From Nymphaea colorata (lineage: Eukaryota; Streptophyta; Magnoliopsida; Nymphaeales; Nymphaeaceae), in the NCBI RefSeq assembly GCF_008831285.2, contig NC_045143.1, forward strand, positions 23,252,302-23,316,301: DNA of 64,000 nt, in the 5' to 3' direction. Of the stretch, positions 56,188-64,000 are shown in pieces. Under the pieces are notes generated by a model. It did no database searches. It had not been told where the DNA came from and saw only the letters and a program-made list of their open reading frames with translations. Position 1 is the stretch's first letter, and each line of letters begins with the position of its first letter. A program made the translations under genes and the position numbers.

Positions 56188-56649
56188 TGTTAAATTATAA
56201 ATCCTTCACCAGCACGTTGAAGAGGAGTCTCTTAGGATTCCACCTCCTTGTAGAATGTGTTAAAATATTTAATGTCCTTGTAACATGTGAAGAGTCTCCT
56301 AGGATTCTATGTTGTAGTTAATATCCTTGTTATATGGGAAGTCTCCTAGGATTCTATGTTGTAGTTAATATCCTTGTAGTATGTGAAGTCTCTTAGGTTT
56401 CTATGATGTAATTAATGTCCTTGGAGCTTGTGAAATCTCCTAGGATTCTACGATTGGAGACTCTTAGAATTCTGGAAATGGGATTATAAATAGAGGCCGT
56501 GCAAACCATTTTGGCAACGGCTTCTTCTCCTCAGTTTCTTCTTGTTTTCATTCTCTCTCTCTCCCTCTCTCTCTCTCTCTCTATATATCTCTATCTTCCT
56601 GTGTGAGTGTTGTTTTCGGGTTATAGATATTGGTGCTACATTTCTATCA
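56188..56649 (+). repeat. 5' LTR of copia 2, with 47-bp enhancer-like tandem repeats
   Basis: Units beginning gtctcctagg or a variant start at 56294, 56341, 56388 and 56435, a spacing of exactly 47 bp, just upstream of TATAAATAG at 56484-56492. A more distant related unit starts at 56225. A (CT)n run at about 56551-56582 lies in the transcribed leader. Confidence 0.9.
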
Positions 56650-56870
56650 TGGTATCAGAGCGCCAGGCTACGTTATCTCTACCAAACGAAATGCCCAAAC
56701 AGGTCTGATTTGGTTAGAACTCTTTTCTCATCTTGTCTCTATCCTGAATTTACTTTTCTCTTGCGCAATTCTTGTTCCTTTTTCTTCTTGCTTACCCAAG
56801 GACACATCTTGTTATATCGTGTCTTCTTTCCCTCTCATCTTCTACCTATATACCATTCCTTTCTGCTGTC

Positions 56871-59800
56871 ATGGAAAACCTTTCGCATTCTGGCATGTCC
56901 TCAAGTTTTCTTCCTCACCTTATTACCGAAAAACTCAACCATGAGAATTATCTGATCTGGAAAAGGCAAATGATGCCTTTCATAAGAAGTCAAGGCCTCT
57001 TTGGACATCTCGATGGTTCAACAAAGGCTCCACCAATATCCGTCTTACAGGAAATAAAAAATGAGGCAGGAGAAGTTATTGCTGTTCATGAAGACAATAA
57101 TCCTGAACATGCTATGTGGATGAGACGTGATCAAAGTCTGGTTGCGTATATTTTGTCCACTTTATCTCAACAAGTGTTACTTTCAGTTTCTGATGATTGT
57201 ACTGCAGAAGAATTATGGGAAACCCTTGCTGATACCTTTTCCCAAATATCAGAAGCTCGAATTATGTACTTAAAGAAAGAATTTCAGAATTTGAGCAAAG
57301 GCTCAACGTCTATCATGGATTATTTGGGGCGTATTAAGGCCGTCGCAGACCAACTTGCTGCCTCAGGGAATAACATTTCTGATAAGGAAAAGGTGCAGCA
57401 AACCTTGAATGGACTTGGGCATGATTATCATGCTTTTATTACAGCTCTTGAGGTCCTTCCTGTTCTGCCTTCCTTCAACGAACTACAAGGTAAACTTCTC
57501 CAACATGAAATGAATATGAAAAGAGTCATTGAAAGGACTGATCAAGGGAACTCCCAAAATGTGTTGGCTATGAATGTAAAGTTTGGTAAGAGCCATGGGA
57601 ACTCCAACCATGGTGGTCGTGGCATTCTACCAACACCACATAACCAAGGTATGTCTCCTTTGGATACTTCAAGAAAAATACCAATTTGTTTTCAGTGCAA
57701 CAAGAAAGGACACATGAAGGCACAATGTTGGTTTAATCCTCAAAATAAAAACAAAGGGGTAAGACATGATTATAAACAAGGAGGACAAAGTTCTAAATCC
57801 ACCGCTGAAGATATGCAACAGCTATTGATGGCCGCATTCTCAAAGATGACTATAAAGCAAAATGAGCAGGGAGAATGGTTCTTGGATTCAGGTGCAGCTA
57901 CCCATGTGATAGGAAATGCAGGTAAATTGACTAACTTATCCCCTCATTACGGTAGAAGTTGCATTATAACAGGTGATGGAAAATCTCATCCTATTACACA
58001 TATTGGAAATGCACATATTCCATTGTCATCCTCGTCTCTATCACTGTCTAATGTTGTTCTTGCTCCCAATATCAAAAAGAACATCATATCCATTTCTAAA
58101 CTCATTGATGATACAAGCTCTTCTGTTGAATTCACACCTTCTTCTGTCTATGTCAAGGACCTCCAAACGAAGAAAATGTTCGCTAGAGGGGAGCGTCAAG
58201 GGAATATGTACGTCCTCAAGGAATGTCTACCCAAGGATTCATCCACTTTTGATATAGGATTGAAGACATTTTCTCTTTCTCATAATGCGTCATCAGTGCC
58301 AAGTTCTTGCCATTTTCAATCAAAAGTAAGGGGCCCTAACCAATTTTTGGAGTCTGATTTGTGGCATAGTCGGCTAGGACATTGTGGTCGACATTTCATT
58401 GAAAAACTTGTCACAGATAGTCTCATTCCAAGATCAAGTTTACCTCTTACTTCAAGTGTCAAAAAATGTTCAAGTTGTGAACTTTGTAAGAGTCATGTTT
58501 TACCTTTCCATAATATAAATCAAAGGGCTTCCAAACCTTTTGAAACTATTTTTTCTGATGTATGGGGGCCAGCCCCTATTGATTCCATGTCTGGGTCAAG
58601 ATATTATGTCTTATTCATTGACTCTTACTCACGTTTCACCTGGATTTACTTCATGAAACACAAATCAGAAGTACCTCACATATTTCGAAACTTCTATGCC
58701 ATGATTCAAACTAAATTTTCATCCAATGTGGTGCATTTTCAATGTGATGGAGGGGGAGAATATTCCTCGCTTGATTTTATTGAATTTCTACGTGAAAAAG
58801 GGATAACTAGACAAATTTCCTGCCCTTACACACCACAACAAAATGGTGTAGTTGAGCGGAAACATCGACATATAGTTGAAAGCGCCATGAGCATGATGCA
58901 TGATACTAATGTGCCCATTTCCTTGTGGACTGAAGCCTTCCATACTGCTGTATACATAATAAATTGTTTGCCTATGACACTCTTGATGTCTAAATCGCCA
59001 TATTTTACACTCTTAGGCAAACAACCTGATTACAAGAACTTGAAGGTTTTTGGTTGTGTATGCTATGTTCACGTTGATGCTGCCTTGAGGAACAAGTTTC
59101 AAGACAAAGCTATTCAATGTAGATTCGTTGGATATGCTGATGAATATAAAGGTTTTCGATGCTATGATCCAACAACTAAACGTATCAAAACTTCAAGAAA
59201 TGTCATTTTTGATGAACATAGTTTTGATAATACAAATGAAATGCCTATGACCATTGAATCTTATGATCCCTGGACCAGTACACAGTTATTCAATGCAGAT
59301 CCTGTTATAGAAAATGATGTGCCTCAAAGTGAAGATTCAGAGAGAGCAATACAACCGTCGGATATGGCTCAAAGTGAAAATCAAGAAGATCCAACACAGT
59401 CATCAAGTCATCACGAAAACAATAATGAAGAACAGAGCAACGATGCACATCGGTATTCGGGTCTTATCTACAGTCGACGACTAAGGGACAGAGATGCTCA
59501 CAGTGAAGAAGACAACATGCCCCACCTTAGAAGATCCCAACGCATTCGTCATCCCATTCACAGGTGGGTTAGCTATGATTCTTTATCACTTGATTTTCAG
59601 TTATTCATGGCAAAAGTTGGCAAGGAGGAAGAACCTACTTCATTTGATCAAGCATCAAAATCACATCATTGGAGAAAGGCTATGAAAGAAGAAATGGATG
59701 CCTTGCATGAATGTGGAACATGGGAGATCGTTCCAAGGCCACACGAAAAGAACGTAGTGGGCTCCAAATGGGTATACAAAATTAAATACAAACCTGACGG

Positions 59801-61190
59801 CAGCATAGAAAGACACAAAGCAAGGTTAGTAGCAAAAGGGTTTACACAACAATATGGAGAAGATTATGATGAGACATTCAGCCCTGTGATCAAAATGGGA
59901 ACAATTCGCGTGATTATATCATTGGCAGTTGAATATGGATGGAGACTACATCAAATGGACGTGAAGAATGCTTTTCTTCATGGTGATTTAAGGGAGGAAG
60001 TATATATGGAACAACCTCCAGGATACACGAAAGGAGACTCTCATGCATGGGTTTGCAAACTAAGAAAATCTATTTATGGACTTAAACAGGCCTCACGTTC
60101 GTGGTTTGACAGTTTCTCTTGCAAGATTTAAGAATGTGGTTTTCGGAGATGTCCTCTAGATCACTCTCTTTTCATTTATCGAAAGGAAAACATATTTACT
60201 TTACTTCTTATATATGTTGATGATATTGTTATCACAGGCAATTCAGAAAAACACATAGAAGAAGCTAAAGTTTTGATGATGCAAAACTTCAAAATGAAAG
60301 AGCTTGGTGATTTACGATTCTTTCTTGGAGTGGAGATTGATAGGCACAATAATCGCCTCACATTGACACAACAGAAATACACGTTGGATCTGTTGAAAAA
60401 GTCAGGTATGTCTGATTGTAAGCCTGTTGGAACTCCTAGTGTTCTAAATCAAAGACTAAGTGCTCAAGATGGGGAGTTATATGAAGATCCTACGCAATAT
60501 CGAAGTATTGTTGGGGCACTTCAATATCTTACATTTACTAGACCAGATATTATATATGCCGTGAATCAAGTATCCCAATTTATGCATGCACCTAGAGATA
60601 CTCACATGGATGCTGTCAAAAGAATATTAAGATATCTTAAAGGGACAGCAGGAGATGGCTTAGTTTATGGTAAGAGTGAAAATATAACTACTGGACATCA
60701 ACTTATGACATTCACAGATGCAGATTGGGCTGGAGATCCAGATCAAAGAAAGTCCATTTCTGGTTTTTGTATTTTCATTGGACGTAATCTTGTGTCTTGG
60801 AGTTGTCGAAAGCAAAAGGCAGTAGCAAGATCCAGCACTGAAGTTGAATACAGATGCATGGCTGCAGGTACTGCTGAAGTTACATGGGTTAGACATTTGC
60901 TAGAAGACATTGGAGAAAAGATTAAAACATCAATGTTAATGTGCGATAATCAAAGCGCTATTAACATTGCCTTTAATCCCGTACAACATGGTCGAACAAA
61001 GCACATTGAGATTGATCAACACTTTGTTAGACAAAAGGTGGAAGACAAGGAGATTCAGCCTATTTATGTTCGTACAGATGAACAAGTTGCAGACTTATTT
61101 ACAAAAGGATTAACAAAGGAACGATTCTGGTTTCTAAAAGGCAAGTTGTACATGGTGCAAAACCATGCACAACTTGAGGGAGGGTGTTAA
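56871..61190 (+). pseudogene. Copia 2 Gag-Pol polyprotein with one in-frame stop in reverse transcriptase
   Basis: The ATG at 56871 (MENLSHSGMSS) opens a frame of about 1440 codons that ends at the TAA of 61188-61190, three bases into the 3' LTR. Visible domains: Gag (LNHENYLIWKRQM), zinc knuckle CFQCNKKGHMKAQC, protease WFLDSGAATHVIG, integrase HSRLGHCGRHF...CELCKSH and FSDVWGP with the VERKHRH region, reverse transcriptase (NVVGSKWVYKIKYKPDGSIE, YVDD at about 60216-60227), and RNase H (FTDADWAGDPDQRKS). A TAA at 60129-60131 lies between GLKQASRSWFD and the YVDD loop; the frame is the same on both sides. The element is otherwise complete, so it probably died recently or needs help from relatives. 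Some of the 5' codons before 56871 are also open, but they lie in the leader. Confidence 0.92.
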
Positions 61191-61550
61191 ATTATAAATC
61201 CTTCACCAGCACGTTGAAGAGGAGTCTCTTAGGATTCCACCTCCTTGTAGAATGTGTTAAAATATTTAATGTCCTTGTAACATGTGAAGAGTCTCATAGG
61301 ATTCTATGTTGTAGTTAATATCCTTGTTATATGGGAAGTCTCCTAGGATTCTATGTTGTAGTTAATATCCTTGTAATATGTGAAGTCTCTTAGGTTTCTA
61401 TGATGTAATTAATGTCCTTGGAGCTTGTGAAATCTCCTAGGATTCTACGATTGGAGACTCTTAGAATTCTGGAAATGGGATTATAAATAGAGGCCGTGCA
61501 AACCATTTTGGCAACGGCTTCTTCTCCTCAGTTTCTTCTTGTTTTCATTC

Positions 61551-61581
<31 letters not shown>

Positions 61582-61644
61582 ATCTCTATCCTCCTGCGTG
61601 AGTGTTGTTTTCGGGTTATAGATATTGGTGCTACATTTCTATCA
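61185..61644 (+). repeat. 3' LTR of copia 2
   Basis: 460 bp, nearly the same as the 5' LTR. The differences noticed are gtctcataggattc for gtctcctaggattc, a g/a change in ccttgtRatatgtg, two t/c changes near cctcctgcgtgag, and the CT-run length. Confidence 0.92.
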
Positions 61645-61797
61645 CTATAGGTATCCAAGTGTCAAAGTACCTATTTTGGATACGGGTACGGCGACACGGG
61701 TACGTGGACCTTACTGAAGTACCCATGTGACTTAGCCAGCACCACAAATGTAAGGAGAAGATGGTGATTCACAAAGACCAAGATGCAGTAGTTGAAT

Positions 61798-62121
61798 GTC
61801 ACAGAAAACGCGTCCTATTGGAAGAAAACACGTATAATACGCTAAAACACAGTGAACTGTATAAAACGTGAAAAAAAATCATCTTTTTTAAACAAACGCC
61901 AGAAAATAAAAAACATGAAAAAAGTGCGTATTAAATGCGTTTTTTTGCATTTTTTCGTATTTTTTATGATTTTTGTTTTTTTATAATTTTTAGGATTTAT
62001 TAAATGTTTTAAATTTTTAAAAATTTGCCAAGATTTTCCCATTTTATTCCCGGATATACGACTTTGTCATATTATACTCGAGAAATTCCTCGCCATATAA
62101 CCCATACATGTTTTTTGTGAC
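61798..62121 (+). mobile_element. AT-rich DNA element with GTCACAGAAAACGCG ends, copy 3
   Basis: It starts GTCACAGAAAACGCGTCC and ends ATGTTTTTTGTGAC. It contains catattatactcgagaaat near the right end, as in copies 1 and 2. No protein is encoded. Confidence 0.65.
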
Positions 62122-62731
62122 AATGATGCAGTCAAAGTTTGTCTTGTTGGATTTTGTCAAAACTCAAAAGTATAACAGAAGTACCTCGAGCTTCATTAGG
62201 GGTCCAGAACTGTTTCAGGGTACACGACCGTGTTCCCATTTGTCACTACTTGTCCTGTTACTGGACACCAAGGCTAAGCAGGTTACTTGGTATATTTCTG
62301 GTCTTGGCCTATCTATTTCCAATGCTTTTAATTGTATCGTTGGGGAAATAATAAAAAGCCTAGCAGCTATGCTATGAAAGTGGAAGTGACCTTGAAGAGA
62401 AAACAGGAATCTCATTTGTCTAGGAATGAGGGTCATGTCATCCTAAGTTGAGTTCTTCAATTGGGCGAGCAAACTTCTTGAAATTGGACAGCTCAAAGTT
62501 GACCTTTAAATCCAGGTTGATATGCCTTTGCATTGCTTAAGGTGTCAAGAATTAGGCCACATCTAATTTGAGTGTCTCATCCTATCGAAAAAGTGTGTTG
62601 GTAAAATCTAATGAGGATTTTTCTAGATTTTGTAATAGGGGAAATCATGGGAAGTTGGAGTCTAATGGGTCCAGCGAGGCAGAAGAGGCTGTGCAATATG
62701 ATGGGGAAGTTTTAGAAGATCTACTGATGAT
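62122..62731. other. Intergenic, nothing recognised
   Basis: Short open frames without domains. Possibly the remains of a retroelement gag region (ttgcttaaggtgtcaagaattaggccac resembles a zinc-knuckle stretch), but too eroded to claim. Confidence 0.3.
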
Positions 62732-62823
62732 CTATGTCACATAGGTGTGAGGTGCAGGGTGTGGATGTGGATTCGGGTGCCAGTGAGATAATTTCTAAAA
62801 AATTGGGTGCCGGTACAGCAAGA

Positions 62824-62860
<37 letters not shown>

Positions 62861-63070
62861 GTAATGTTTTTTTTGTTTTAATGTTGCAAGTTGTCTCGGA
62901 CAAGCCCCGTTTGGTCATCCCTTTTTCAAAATGGAAGGACAACAAGTTCTTTTCAGACGTGAGAGATAGAGATCTATGTCACATAGGTGTGGGTGCGGGT
63001 GCCGGAGTGGCACATCCCAGAAAATTTAGGTGTGGTAGTGCACCGATGGTAGTTATTATTATTACTATAT
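62732..63070 (+). repeat. Two direct copies of the ctatgtcacat terminal-type repeat
   Basis: Copy one (62732-62858) reads ctatgtcacataggtgtgag, ggtgcNggt repeats, aaaaaattgggtgccgg, then a (TA)n tract at 62826-62858. Copy two (62974-63070) reads ctatgtcacataggtgtggg, gggtgccgg, aaaatttaggtgtgg, then an AT-rich tail. Both follow gatgat/gagat before the ct start. Confidence 0.7.
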
Positions 63071-64000
63071 AATTTGATAACATGAAAGTTGAAACTGAAA
63101 GTCATGCCAAACAAGCAAAAATAGGACACAGAAAAACAACAAAATATAAACTAGAAAACAGCAAAAAGCAGCAATTATAAGTTAATAAAATGAAACTAAA
63201 AGTCATGCTAAACAAGTGAAAACAAGACACCGAAAAACAACAAATATTAACTGGGAGAAACAGCAAAAACAGTACATATAAGTTAATAACTTAATAACAT
63301 GAACTAATTTAAGCATAAAACAGAAAAATAGACGCACCCGTTGCCGTGACTCGTTAGTTGAATCGGTGATACAGCAGGAACAGAACATGGGAAAACAGCA
63401 AAATGAAATAAGGCTGAAAAGTGCATACGCCAGAAATCAAACAACAGACAGACCGCCGGAAGTAAGGCTGAGTAACCACCAGAACTACGACTGAGACACT
63501 GCCATTTTGTCGGAAATAAGGCTGAGAAACTGCCGTTCTACTCGAAGACCCGTCGCACGTCGCTGCCCGCCGTCATTCGACCCACTCAAAGATTTCAGTC
63601 GCCAGAAATCTTCAATCTTTGCCAGAAAGAAAGAGGGACGCACTGGGAAAGAGAGAAAGAGGGACGCACGGGAAGGAGAGAAAGATGGCGATTGTCCCTA
63701 ATCCTTTTTTTTGCTTAAAAATTTAAAAATAAAAGTATCAAAAAATGACAAAAATAAGTTTGACACAGTTTGACCGCACCCAACTCACGTTTGACGGGAG
63801 AACGTGAGTCGGGTGCGCGTCCAAATTGGCGAAACTGGTCGGGTTCGGCTGACTGCACCTGACTCTTGTTGACCTTCATTGGGTTCAAATCCGGGCCTCA
63901 CCTGTGTTTGCAGCCGCACCTGAGTCGTTGTGTTTGCCAAATGGCAGCGTCCGTTTGACTTAGATAGAGATAGTGTCATCCATGAAAGAAAAAGGAATGA
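63071..64000. other. Intergenic end of window
   Basis: No gene is recognised. The block gagagaaagagggacgcac is nearly duplicated around 63629-63690. From 63765, gtttgaccgcacc and gagtcgggtgcgcg sequences resemble the GC-rich parts of the gtacgggtgcggg family. Confidence 0.4.

Larger units (their letters stand above)
56188..61644 (+). mobile_element. Complete Ty1-copia retrotransposon (copia 2), recently inserted
   Basis: It is 5457 bp. The LTRs at 56188-56649 and 61185-61644 begin TGTTAAATT and end TATCA. The target duplication CTATA is at 56183-56187 and 61645-61649. The primer site TGGTATCAGAGC is at 56650-56661, and the polypurine tract ttgagggaggg at 61174-61184. By eye the LTRs show about four substitutions plus small differences in the CT run, so it is somewhat older than copia 1. 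The polyprotein has one in-frame stop. Confidence 0.95.
55858..61734 (+). mobile_element. Small non-autonomous DNA transposon with 9-bp target duplication, split by copia 2
   Basis: The 9-bp GCCAGCACC is repeated exactly at 55849-55857 and 61735-61743. The left end is CTATGTCACATAGGTACGGG. The right end, read inward, is TAAGTCACATGGGTAC. Without copia 2 (56188-61644 plus one CTATA) the element is only about 420 bp and non-coding. A 9-bp duplication points to a Mutator-like (MULE) origin; if the last C is chance, 8 bp would point to hAT. The left end carries the repeated gtacgggtgcgggt block and an AT tract shared with other copies in the window. Confidence 0.75.

Overview
This is nuclear DNA of a flowering plant. 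The evidence is long introns with plant splice sites, a plant-type SKI3 gene, a plant Ty1-copia, Ty3-gypsy, PIF/Harbinger and MITE repertoire, and (GA)n-rich leader-like tracts. I cannot resolve the species. Two host genes are clear. An apparently intact five-exon aldose 1-epimerase lies at 2923-6108 (+). The N-terminal third of a SKI3/TTC37-type tetratricopeptide gene runs from about 25970 to 43667 (+) in 13 visible exons and then runs out of recognisable exons.

Layout: 1-2900 is intergenic and carries a hAT-type MITE. 2923-6108 is the epimerase. 6109-10998 is intergenic with GA microsatellites. 10999-19950 is a 9-kb PIF/Harbinger transposon with matching termini and a CTA target duplication. 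It holds a decayed Myb/SANT-like ORF1, a decayed DDE transposase ORF2, a small third ORF with an RNase H1-N/viroplasmin-type domain, and an antisense captured piece of a CacyBP/SIP gene. A 3.0-kb solo LTR is nested inside its ORF1. Its flanks are two copies of a tandem repeat, and the second copy preserves the empty site. 20340-25960 is intergenic with MITE-like repeats and a 22-codon-period minisatellite. 25970-43667 is SKI3, with introns of up to 6.4 kb filled by gypsy and copia relics. 44600-48060 holds a retrotransposon leader relic, a short LTR, and a second solo LTR of the same family as the first, in opposite orientation. 48401-53726 is a very young complete Ty1-copia element (-) with a single open 1442-residue polyprotein. 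55858-61734 is a small DNA transposon with a 9-bp target duplication, split by a second complete Ty1-copia element (56188-61644, +) whose polyprotein has one in-frame stop. The rest, to 64000, is MITE-like repeats and microsatellite.

Functional reading: the epimerase interconverts hexose anomers and looks secreted. SKI3 would scaffold the cytosolic Ski complex that feeds mRNA to the exosome. Everything else is mobile DNA. Several insertions can be ordered in time: tandem duplication, then Harbinger, then solo LTR A; short LTR, then solo LTR B; small DNA transposon, then copia 2. All coordinates, splice sites and target duplications were read by eye. Family names come from motif recognition and not from a database search.
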